The position numbers and the translations under genes are program-made. A model generated the notes under the pieces. It was not told the DNA's origin. It did no database searches and saw only the letters and a list, made by a program, of their open reading frames with translations. From assembly GCA_905479205.1 (NCBI GenBank), contig CAJQLP010000086.1, positions 1 to 42,116 of the forward strand: DNA of 42,116 nucleotides, given 5' to 3'. The DNA comes from an uncultured Luminiphilus sp. (lineage in GTDB: Bacteria > Pseudomonadota > Gammaproteobacteria > Pseudomonadales > Halieaceae). Each line of letters starts with the position of its first letter. The first letter of the stretch is position 1. Shown in pieces: positions 7,967 through 14,972 of the stretch.

Positions 7967-8539
7967 GTGGAGCCACGACTCGTAGAATTACTGGCTAAGC
8001 AAGATATCTACGAGGTCATCGCCCGCTACGCGCGGGCGATTGATCGCTTAGATGAAAATATGCTGAGAGGGGTGTTTCACGCCCACTCGACGCATAACCA
8101 CTTCTACCAAGGTCCCTCATCGGACGCGTCTCGTGCTGCAACCGACGAAGACCCAGGCGATTTTGTGCGCTTTGCTTTGCAAGTTCTCTCAACCTATAGC
8201 CGTACGCATCACCAGCTTGGCAATACGCTGATCGAACTGACTGGCGAAACGACGGCGACGGCAGAAACCTATTTCACTGCATTTCATAGGGTTCGACCTA
8301 TTGGGGACCCGCTTGCCGGCCCTGAAGCGTATGAAACCGAGATGGATTTTTTCGTTGCTGGGCGCTACATCGATCGATTTGAGTGCCTAGCCGGTGAATG
8401 GAAAATTGCTCATCGTACAGGTATGACAGACTGGATACGCCTTGAAGCCCCTGCGTCTAGGGGAACTTCAGGTATTGATCAGTCGACGATTGGTCAGCGC
8501 GCGCCCGATGATTTGATTTATCAATTTATATCGGTGTGA
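7967..8539 (+). CDS. SnoaL/NTF2-like protein
   Basis: 190 residues. It begins with GTG, two bases after the TonB receptor stop, with GGAGAG (inside the receptor end) as ribosome site, so translation is probably coupled. The pattern ARYARAIDRLDENMLRGVF near the N terminus, a THHQLGN block in the middle and a WKIAHRTGMTDW strand near the end fit SnoaL_4-type NTF2 proteins, which include dehydratases and small subunit-like proteins of Rieske systems. The Asp of AIDRLD and the His pair of THHQ sit where catalytic residues are found in scytalone-dehydratase relatives. The C-terminal 25 residues after EAPASRG are an extra tail. Substrate unknown. Confidence 0.78.
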   Translation: MEPRLVELLAKQDIYEVIARYARAIDRLDENMLRGVFHAHSTHNHFYQGPSSDASRAATDEDPGDFVRFALQVLSTYSRTHHQLGNTLIELTGETTATAETYFTAFHRVRPIGDPLAGPEAYETEMDFFVAGRYIDRFECLAGEWKIAHRTGMTDWIRLEAPASRGTSGIDQSTIGQRAPDDLIYQFISV

Positions 8540-8552
8540 GTCGGTATTTTAG

Positions 8553-8569
8553 TAAACCGTAACGGTTTA
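8553..8569. promoter_or_regulatory. Perfect 17-base palindrome touching the SDR ribosome site
   Basis: TAAACCGTAACGGTTTA pairs over eight bases on each side of one central base. Its last base is the first base of the AGGAG ribosome site of the SDR at 8580. It could be a small hairpin affecting SDR translation or a protein site; it does not match the shared 19-bp operator. Confidence 0.35.
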
Positions 8570-8579
8570 GGAGATCCCC

Positions 8580-9416
8580 ATGGAGCAGAGATTGAGCGGT
8601 CGTGTGGCAGTGATCACAGGCGGTGCCAGTGGCATTGGTGCAGCGACGGCAGAAAAGTTCGTTGAGCACGGCGCTAAGGTGGTGTTGGGCGATATTCAGC
8701 AGGGTCCTCTCGATGAGTTTGTCGCACGTCTTGGCGATAACGCCATTGGACTCCGTTGTGATGTGACCAATGAAGACGACGTTGCCGCTCTTGTCGATTT
8801 GGCGGTAAGCCATTTCGGACGCATTGACGTCATGTTCAATAACGCAGGCATTGTCGGTGCTATTGGGCCCATGGATACAACCCCCACCTCTGAGTGGAAG
8901 TTTAGTCTCGACGTGCTACTCAATGGCGTGTTTTATGGCATGAAACACGCGAGTCGCCATATGAAAGTGCAGGGCTCAGGCTCGATTATAAGTATGTCGA
9001 GCACTGCTGGCGTGATGGGCGGTTTGGGCCCCCACGCTTACGCAGCGGCTAAGCATGCCGTCGTCGGTCTCACTAAGAATTTGGCGGCGGAAGTGGGCTC
9101 GAATGGTATTCGAGTGAACTGCATAGCGGCGGCAAGTATGGCGACGCCTATGGTGGCCGCGGCGCTGGGCAATGAGCATACCAACATTGATGACACCTTA
9201 ACGGCCCTTGCCGATATGTCTCCTTTACGTGGGCGCCCTGGACGCGCGGACGATATCGCCAATGCGGTACTGTGGCTCGCCAGCGATGAGGCTGGATACA
9301 TTAGCGGGCATACGCTGGCTGTTGATGCGGGTTTGACCACCGGATCTACTGCAGGGGACCCTAACTTCGCTGAGTATCAGCCGATCATGCGAGAGGCGGG
9401 CAACAAGGGTCTCTAA
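8580..9416 (+). CDS. Short-chain dehydrogenase/reductase (NAD-type)
   Basis: 278 residues, classical SDR. Visible: cofactor loop TGGASGIG (13-20), D38 at the end of the second strand (GDIQ) favouring NAD(H), NNAG (87-90), catalytic S141, Y154 and K158 with the usual 13 and 4 spacing. The C-terminal tail of about 25 residues (after DAGLTTG) is longer than in FabG-like proteins. AGGAG lies six bases before the ATG. It is last in the LinA-like/TonB receptor operon and is followed by a hairpin terminator. Probable role: oxidation of a secondary alcohol to the ketone, possibly one used by the divergent BVMO; inferred from context only. Confidence 0.9.
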   Translation: MEQRLSGRVAVITGGASGIGAATAEKFVEHGAKVVLGDIQQGPLDEFVARLGDNAIGLRCDVTNEDDVAALVDLAVSHFGRIDVMFNNAGIVGAIGPMDTTPTSEWKFSLDVLLNGVFYGMKHASRHMKVQGSGSIISMSSTAGVMGGLGPHAYAAAKHAVVGLTKNLAAEVGSNGIRVNCIAAASMATPMVAAALGNEHTNIDDTLTALADMSPLRGRPGRADDIANAVLWLASDEAGYISGHTLAVDAGLTTGSTAGDPNFAEYQPIMREAGNKGL

Positions 9417-9454
9417 TAACGTGGGCCTTTAATAGCAAGGGCCTGTAATAAAAA
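9407..9454 (+). repeat. Three tandem 16-bp units across the SDR stop codon
   Basis: Units GGGTCTCTAATAACGT, GGGCCTTTAATAGCAA and GGGCCTGTAATAAAAA follow head to tail. The first includes the last SDR codons and stop. The pattern looks like local slippage duplication that supplied one arm of the following terminator. Confidence 0.6.
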
Positions 9455-9462
9455 GGCCCTTT
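9437..9462. terminator. Bidirectional hairpin terminator between convergent genes
   Basis: AAGGGCC (9437-9443) and GGCCCTT (9455-9461) form a seven-pair stem around an A-rich loop. It sits between the plus-strand SDR stop and the minus-strand quinoprotein stop. A short T run follows only weakly on the plus strand, so strength is uncertain. Confidence 0.55.
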
Positions 9463-9494
9463 CATTCCAGCCACCATCATTTATTGTCCCGGTT

Positions 9495-11633
9495 TCATGG
9501 CCCGCTCGGCAGCTCAAAGACAAACAGTCCGCCGCCGCCAGGAGGCTGATAAATGTCTGGGAAAATCACCGCGGTCAGCGCTCTAAAGACACCAATACCT
9601 GTGGGCACCGCAACAAATTGACGACCATCGGCCTCGTAGGTGATGGGGTAACCGTGAGTGGGTGCAGGTAGGCGAGACGACCAAAGTAGCTCTCCGGTAC
9701 TTTGATCAAAGGCCTTGAAGTACCGATCTAAGTCACCAATAAATACCAGTCCACCATCGGTCGATAGCGCCCCGGTTAAAAACAACGCTTCCTGCTCGAT
9801 GGACCACAATGGCTGCAAGTTTTTGGCATCGATAGCCATCAGCTTTCCTGCGGCACTTTCTTTTCCCGGCATGGGGTATGTGGCCACGTCAGCACCGTAA
9901 CCACCGCCGCCTTCACCCAAGTCGACCGCGCGGGGCGTCATGTCTGAGCAAAGTTGGTGTAGCGGTAAAAATAGATGGTTGCTTTGTGGGTTGTAACTGG
10001 CTGACTGCCAGTTGTGGCCACCATAAATGCCAGGGCACGCGGTAAACGTTGTTCCAATTTGTGCGCTAGCAATGTCATGTCGATAGGTGAGGCTGCCTGT
10101 GGAGTGATCGATATCAAAGATGTTCTGAGGCAGTGTTTCGAGTAGCGCGATGAATTCGCCTGACGCACGATCGAGCTTCCAAAGAATGCCGTCCTTGCCT
10201 GCTGTTAAGACCACCTGTTGGCCATCGATATTGGCGAGAATGCGCTCGAAACCCACTTCCATATCGATGGTTTCACCGGGTATGTGCTGGAAGTACCAGC
10301 GGATGTCACCCGTCTTGGGGTCGAGGGCAAGGGTCGAGTTGGTATATAGCGCGGCATCATCGACGCTCATTCCGCGACTTACCGCAGCCCATGGCTTGGG
10401 CTGTGATGTTCCATAGATCACTAAATTGAGCTCTGGATCGTAACTGCCGGCAATCCATGTGTCGCCGCCGCCACGTCGGTCGGGCTCAATCTCACCCCAG
10501 CTCGCATAAGCCTCGGTATCGGGTTCGGCGAGTGTCGACGTGCGCCACAGCTCTTCTCCCGTGTCAGGGTCATGTCCGGTAATAAAGCAGCCATCTTCGG
10601 TAAACAGTTCGCAGCCATTGATGCCACTGACGACAACCCCGTCGGCAATAATGGGTCCGGCGCTGTGAGTAAACGCCTGACGGAAGTCAGCCTTTTCGGT
10701 ACGCCAGCGCTCTGTTCCCGTTTTGATGTCGATAGCGACTAATGCGGCATCATAGGTGGCCAGGAAGAGCGAGTCTTCGAACAGCGCAATGTTACGAGTG
10801 GGGCCGCCTAGTAGTTTGGAGCCGGGCGGATAGGGATAACGGTATTCCCAAATGAGTGACCCCGTAGCGCCATCGATCGCTTGGATTTTGTTGTCGGGAT
10901 GGGTGAGAAACATCACGCCATCGCGGACGAGGGGAGTTATTTGACTGCTACCCGATGATAGCGCCATCGACCAGCTGAGCGTCAGCTCGCGGACATTTTC
11001 TGTGTTGATGTCAGACAATGGGCTGTGGCCATCGCCCTGCGCGGTTCTGCGCCAGTTGAGCCAGTCTGCGGGCTTAGGGTTCTCCAGTTCGGCCATGGTT
11101 ACGGGTTGGAAGTCTTTAATTGTCTGGTTGTTGAAGCCCCCGGCATTGTTGGCAAGGTTCATGATTGCCTCAGCACCCGAGAATTCAACGGCACTGCTGT
11201 CTGCGGCACTGCTATCGACATCACTGCTGTCAACGGCTGCAGTTGCCTCTGGAGCGGTTAAAAGCCCATCTAATTCGCCGAGGCTGGCAAGGAGAGGGGA
11301 GTCGACGAGACGGTCTTTGTTGTACTCAACAATATATCGAGTAAGTTGAGCATGCTCTTTAGGCGTCAGGGTATGCGCAGCGCCGGGAGGCATTTGCGTT
11401 TGCGTAAGCGTAAACAGCGAAGTGGCTGTTTCGTTACGCCATTTATCAATAAAGCCTTTGCCGGCGAGTGCAGCACCATGGGCAGAGCCACGCAGGGATA
11501 CACTGTGACATCCGGCACATTGCTCGTCGTATAACCTCTTTGTTTGATTCGCGTCCTCGCTGGTAGCCTGCGTGGGGGGCGCGGTAAGAAGAGTACTAAG
11601 CGTTACAAGCGCGAGGGTATTAATTGTTTTCAT
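9495..11633 (-). CDS. Cytochrome c-PQQ quinoprotein dehydrogenase fusion (periplasmic)
   Basis: 712 residues. Signal peptide 1-23 (MKTINTLALVTLSTLL...TQA). An N-terminal class I cytochrome c domain follows, with heme motif CAGCH at 39-43 and likely axial Met81 in QMPPGA. A Ser/Asp/Ala-rich linker (about 131-155) leads to an eight-bladed quinoprotein propeller with repeated W-motif blades (GTERWRTE, GEELWRTS, GDIRWYF, GELLWSS) and an alcohol-dehydrogenase-like GGGDTWIAGSYDPELNL segment. In classical quinohaemoprotein alcohol dehydrogenases the heme domain is C-terminal; here it is N-terminal. The ATG at 11633 has GAGG eight bases upstream and starts the signal peptide; the upstream extension to 11699 is rejected. 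It lies downstream of the acyl-CoA dehydrogenase, probably in the same unit. Expected role: periplasmic alcohol oxidation feeding electrons to the respiratory chain. Confidence 0.88.
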   Translation of the reverse strand: MKTINTLALVTLSTLLTAPPTQATSEDANQTKRLYDEQCAGCHSVSLRGSAHGAALAGKGFIDKWRNETATSLFTLTQTQMPPGAAHTLTPKEHAQLTRYIVEYNKDRLVDSPLLASLGELDGLLTAPEATAAVDSSDVDSSAADSSAVEFSGAEAIMNLANNAGGFNNQTIKDFQPVTMAELENPKPADWLNWRRTAQGDGHSPLSDINTENVRELTLSWSMALSSGSSQITPLVRDGVMFLTHPDNKIQAIDGATGSLIWEYRYPYPPGSKLLGGPTRNIALFEDSLFLATYDAALVAIDIKTGTERWRTEKADFRQAFTHSAGPIIADGVVVSGINGCELFTEDGCFITGHDPDTGEELWRTSTLAEPDTEAYASWGEIEPDRRGGGDTWIAGSYDPELNLVIYGTSQPKPWAAVSRGMSVDDAALYTNSTLALDPKTGDIRWYFQHIPGETIDMEVGFERILANIDGQQVVLTAGKDGILWKLDRASGEFIALLETLPQNIFDIDHSTGSLTYRHDIASAQIGTTFTACPGIYGGHNWQSASYNPQSNHLFLPLHQLCSDMTPRAVDLGEGGGGYGADVATYPMPGKESAAGKLMAIDAKNLQPLWSIEQEALFLTGALSTDGGLVFIGDLDRYFKAFDQSTGELLWSSRLPAPTHGYPITYEADGRQFVAVPTGIGVFRALTAVIFPDIYQPPGGGGLFVFELPSGP

Positions 11634-11667
11634 AAGAGTGCCTCGACGATTAAATGCGCGGTCTAAC

Positions 11668-11693
11668 CAGCCCCAACCTGTCGGCTGGGGCTG
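11668..11693 (-). terminator. GC-rich hairpin between ACAD and quinoprotein genes
   Basis: CAGCCCCA (11668-11675) pairs with TGGGGCTG (11686-11693), and the stem extends inward by two or three pairs with one mismatch around a TGTC loop. It falls just after the ACAD stop on the minus strand and before the quinoprotein start. There is no T run, so it may be an attenuator or processing site that lets the two genes be expressed at different levels. Confidence 0.45.
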
Positions 11694-11708
11694 TGCCAAA
11701 GAAGCGGT

Positions 11709-13004
11709 TTAGCTTTCGAGATAATGACCGTATTTCTCTAGTGCCTTTGCCCGTAAAGTGGGCGTATGGTACGACGGGAAGAGGGCCTCATGGGGGGTGT
11801 AGTTACGCAAGATGCCTTTTGCAACGGCGATCTTGTGCACTTCCGTTGGCCCGTCAACTACGCCTAGTTCCGGGATGTTAGCCCACATAGTCGCCAATGG
11901 CGTTTCGTCGGAGCTGCCAAGACTGCCGTGCAGGTGCATGGCTCTTGATACGATTTCGACCAAGACTTTTGGGGTCGCAGCCTTGATCGCCGCAATCTCC
12001 ATGCGTACTTCGCGGTTGTATTCTTTATGCTTATCGATCAACCACGCGGTGTAGAGCACGTGCAAACGATACTGCATCATCATGGTGTATGAGTCGGCAA
12101 TTTTCTCTTGCGTCATTTGCTTGTCAGCTAGGCGCTCGCCTTTGGTTTGTCGACTGACAGCGCGCTCACACATCATATCGAGGGCTTTTCGGATCACGCC
12201 CACGGTCCGCATAGCATGGTGAACTCGGCCACCTCCCAAGCGAGTTTGCGCAACTAAGAAGCCTTCGCCTTCCTCGCCCAACAAATTATGAGCGGGCACA
12301 CGGCAGTCTTTAAAATTAATGTAGGCGTGCACTCCATCGCCCTGCTCTATGTAAGGGCCCACGGCGGAGTTGCGGATAATATCCATGCCCGGCGTGCCTT
12401 GTTCTACTAAAAAGATAGACGCACCTTTGTGAATGGGCGCGTCGGGGTCGGTAACTACCATGACCAGTAAGAAGGCCGCGAATCGTGCGTGAGAGGCAAA
12501 CCACTTTTCACCGTTAATAACCCACTCGTCACCATCCCGAACGGCGGTGCATAAAAATTCGCCGGGATCGGCGCCCGCCTGGGGTTCAGTCATGGAATAA
12601 CACGATGCGATGTCGGCATTGAGTAATGGAGTGAGGTATCGCTGTTTTTGTTCAGGTGTGCCGAATTTGGCAAGAATTTCAGCATTGCCTGAGTCGGGTG
12701 CCTGACAGCCAAAGACGCTAGGTCCAAAACGGCTTCGACCGAGAATTTCGTTCATGAGTCCAAGGTTGACTTGTCCGTAGCCTTGGCCACCAAGTTCAGG
12801 TTCTAAATGGCATGCCCATAGATTTTTGCTTTTGACGATCTCCCTCAAGGGCGCCATTGCCTTGGCGGCAGGGGAGTTCGGATCCCACGGATCTCCTGGC
12901 TCCCGAAATACTAAATCCAGCGGCTCAATCTCTTCACGGGTGAATTCATCTATCCAATCGAGGGATTTTTGGAAGTCGGGATCGGTTTCAAATGACCATG
13001 TCAC
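11709..13004 (-). CDS. Acyl-CoA dehydrogenase, ACAD10/11 (LvaC-like) type
   Basis: 431 residues with full acyl-CoA dehydrogenase layout: N-terminal helical domain, the CYSMTEPQAGADP flavin/substrate segment at 135-147, the KWFASHA strand and the C-terminal helical domain. The block GGGRVHHAMRTVG (257-269) followed by ALDMMCERA and the late VDGPTEVHK (383-391) are, as I know the family, characteristic of ACAD10/ACAD11 and related bacterial enzymes rather than of MCAD-type enzymes. D384 sits where MCAD has its catalytic Glu. In mammals this domain is fused to an APH-type kinase; here that kinase is encoded separately at 13949, in the divergent operon. The start is GTG with TAGGAG about eight bases upstream. 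See the finding on gamma-hydroxyacid processing. Confidence 0.9.
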   Translation of the reverse strand: MTWSFETDPDFQKSLDWIDEFTREEIEPLDLVFREPGDPWDPNSPAAKAMAPLREIVKSKNLWACHLEPELGGQGYGQVNLGLMNEILGRSRFGPSVFGCQAPDSGNAEILAKFGTPEQKQRYLTPLLNADIASCYSMTEPQAGADPGEFLCTAVRDGDEWVINGEKWFASHARFAAFLLVMVVTDPDAPIHKGASIFLVEQGTPGMDIIRNSAVGPYIEQGDGVHAYINFKDCRVPAHNLLGEEGEGFLVAQTRLGGGRVHHAMRTVGVIRKALDMMCERAVSRQTKGERLADKQMTQEKIADSYTMMMQYRLHVLYTAWLIDKHKEYNREVRMEIAAIKAATPKVLVEIVSRAMHLHGSLGSSDETPLATMWANIPELGVVDGPTEVHKIAVAKGILRNYTPHEALFPSYHTPTLRAKALEKYGHYLES

Positions 13005-13062
13005 AATCGTGTCTCCTATCAGTAGACGCTAGTAATGTAGTAAGCGAGTTCGCCCGGCGGCC

Positions 13063-13089
13063 GAACGATTGTTGCGCTACTAATCGTTC
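13063..13089. promoter_or_regulatory. Inverted repeat in the ACAD leader
   Basis: GAACGATT and AATCGTTC form an exact eight-base inverted repeat with an 11-base spacer, 59 bases upstream of the ACAD start. It differs from the shared 19-bp operator. It could be a second regulator's site or a leader hairpin. Confidence 0.4.
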
Positions 13090-13133
13090 AAAACAAAGTG
13101 CTTGGGCTTGTCAAATTCCGCCGTTAGTTTAAA

Positions 13134-13152
13134 CTTGCTTTACGCAAACAAG
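13134..13152. promoter_or_regulatory. Putative operator, copy 2
   Basis: CTTGCTTTACGCAAACAAG, matching the copies at 4956 and 31633. The inverted repeat is slightly imperfect (CTTGC / GCAAA). It lies in the 213-base divergent region between the ACAD gene (130 bases away) and the SDR starting at 13218 (65 bases away). The TTAAACTTGCT flank is also shared with the 4956 copy. Confidence 0.65.
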
Positions 13153-13217
13153 CAACGCGAATAATGGTTTAATAACGCGTTTGTGAGTTGAAAGCACAAT
13201 AAAACGAGAAAATACGT

Positions 13218-13949
13218 ATGACTGACTCCCCGGTTTGGCTCATCACAGGTGCGTCGCGCGGTATTGGCGCCGCCATGGCCCGCCAAGCACATGAGCACGG
13301 TTGCAGGGTAGCTATTGTCGCGCGCAGCGACGCCGCGGATGCGCTGGCGATAAGCTTGGGGGAAGGTGCGATTGCCGTCCGAGCTGACGTCAGTAATTCA
13401 GCATCTGCCAGGTCCGCTGTGGATCAAACGATTGAGGCATTTGGTCGTCTCGATGTCGTCGTTAATAACGCGGGAGTCCACCGCGGTGGCCGCGTTACAC
13501 GCCTGAGTGAGGAGCATTGGCAGGAAGTCCTAGACGTCAATCTCACCGGAGCGCTTAACGTTATTCGTGCCGCAACGCCGCATCTGGGTGAGGGCGCCAG
13601 CATTATCAATATTGGCGCGGTTGTGGGCTTTAGAGGATTCCCGGGAGATGTTGCCTATGCGTCATCTAAGGCGGGCCTTTCCGGTATGACCAAAGCGCTG
13701 TCGATAGAGTTGGCGCGCAAAGGTATTACGGTCAATTTGGTCGTGCCAGGCTTGGTTTTGACCGAAATGACTTCAGGGCTCACCGAAGCTGCGATGGAAA
13801 CCATGCGACAACAAATTCCTATTGGGCGACTCGGCCAGGAGCAAGAAATTGCCAGCGTAGCGTATTGGGTAGCTCAAAGCCGATACATGACCGGTGCAAC
13901 AATACCGGTCGATGGCGGACTGTTGTGCAGCTTTGGAGTGGTTGGATAG
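13218..13949 (+). CDS. SDR-family protein lacking the catalytic serine
   Basis: 243 residues, FabG-like SDR. Visible: TGASRGIG (10-17), NNAG (83-86), N108, Y147 and K151. The position of the catalytic Ser (13 residues before Tyr, Ser138 in E. coli FabG) is A134, in NIGAVVG; the codon is GCG, so it is not a near-miss misread. The second strand ends VARS, which suggests NADP(H). The loss of Ser may mean low activity, a substrate-assisted mechanism, or a non-catalytic role. It is the first gene of the large plus-strand operon. Its stop overlaps the start of the kinase gene by one base. Confidence 0.88.
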   Translation: MTDSPVWLITGASRGIGAAMARQAHEHGCRVAIVARSDAADALAISLGEGAIAVRADVSNSASARSAVDQTIEAFGRLDVVVNNAGVHRGGRVTRLSEEHWQEVLDVNLTGALNVIRAATPHLGEGASIINIGAVVGFRGFPGDVAYASSKAGLSGMTKALSIELARKGITVNLVVPGLVLTEMTSGLTEAAMETMRQQIPIGRLGQEQEIASVAYWVAQSRYMTGATIPVDGGLLCSFGVVG

Positions 13950-14968
13950 TGAGTGAGTTGCCACAGAAAGTTTGTCATTGGCTCAGCGAAGAGTTGGGCT
14001 GGACTGATCCAACGTTTACCGGTGCCCTGAGCGGCGGAAATTCGAATTTGACGTGGCGTTTCGACGCTGAAAATGGGGCATGTGTGGTGCGTACGCCGCC
14101 GGCTGAGGCTATATCGCCAAATTCAGGTCGAGGTATTGAGCGAGAAGCCAAGGTCCTGGCTGCCGTGGAAGGCCGCGCTAGAGCGCCGCGGCTTTATGCT
14201 TACTGTAACGATCTTACGGTCATTGGTAGGGCTTTTCTGGTTCAAGAATGCATCGACGGCGTCTCCATTACTGATACCCTGCCGCAGGATTATACTGACC
14301 CTATCGCTGCAACAAATGCACTGGGTATCGATTTAGTGACTCAGCTGGCTGCAGTACATGCCATCGCATGGCCCGATCCAAAGCTCGAGGGCTTAGGCAG
14401 GCCCGACCAGTTTGTCGAGCGGCAAATTGGCCGCTGGCTTCAAGTACGTGAACAGCAGTCATTTCGCGATTTACCCCAGCTATTTGAGTTGGGACGATGG
14501 CTTTTAGATAACATTCCCGAGAGCGAGGGGGCGGTCCTAACCCACGGTGATTATCATCTCGACAATACCTTAGTCAGCACAACGGCTCCTGAGATAAAAG
14601 CAATTATTGATTGGGAGTTGGCAACGGTGGGTGAGCCGGCTATGGATGTTGCGCTTGCATTGTTATTCTGGGGCCAAAAACGAATACCCAATCCTCCGGG
14701 CTTTGCTCATTTACAGGCGATTTCACGAAAGTCTGGTGTGATCGGGCGGAGAGATCTTGCGCGCGAGTGGGCGTCACTGACAGGTCGTTCGCTTGCGCAC
14801 ATGGATTATTACATGGCCCTGGCGGCTTGGCGCTTGGCGTCTATTGTGGAAGGCGCCTATGGGCTGTTTCTGCAGGGGAAGGTGTCAACAAGCTATGCCT
14901 CTTCCCTAGAGCATGATGTCCCCGCGCTATTACTGGAAGCTGAGCACGCGGCCCGAGGCGATTGGTGA
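13949..14968 (+). CDS. APH-family phosphotransferase, ACAD10/11 kinase type (4-hydroxyacyl-CoA kinase candidate)
   Basis: 339 residues from a GTG that overlaps the SDR stop (TAGTG), with GGAG about ten bases upstream; the longer frame from 13865 would lie inside the SDR. Visible kinase features: nucleotide loop LSGGNSNLTW (27-36), catalytic loop THGDYHLDN (198-206) with D201 and N206, and metal-binding D221 in DWELATVGEP. The DWEL-T-GEP/DP form and the SGG-SN loop are, from knowledge of the family, typical of the APH domain of ACAD10/ACAD11 and of LvaA, which phosphorylates the 4-hydroxyl of 4-hydroxyacyl-CoA, rather than of drug-resistance phosphotransferases. The matching dehydrogenase is divergently encoded at 11709-13004. 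Cytosolic; no signal peptide. Confidence 0.85.
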   Translation: MSELPQKVCHWLSEELGWTDPTFTGALSGGNSNLTWRFDAENGACVVRTPPAEAISPNSGRGIEREAKVLAAVEGRARAPRLYAYCNDLTVIGRAFLVQECIDGVSITDTLPQDYTDPIAATNALGIDLVTQLAAVHAIAWPDPKLEGLGRPDQFVERQIGRWLQVREQQSFRDLPQLFELGRWLLDNIPESEGAVLTHGDYHLDNTLVSTTAPEIKAIIDWELATVGEPAMDVALALLFWGQKRIPNPPGFAHLQAISRKSGVIGRRDLAREWASLTGRSLAHMDYYMALAAWRLASIVEGAYGLFLQGKVSTSYASSLEHDVPALLLEAEHAARGDW

Positions 14969-14972
14969 CCTT

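Noticed and set aside
13865-13948. Longer kinase frame overlapping the SDR end
   Set aside because: It adds residues unlike the family. The GTG overlapping the SDR stop gives the expected kinase N terminus.
13949-14968. Aminoglycoside resistance phosphotransferase
   Set aside because: The fold is APH-like, but the DWELATVGEP form and the catabolic context match acyl-CoA-linked kinases, not resistance enzymes.
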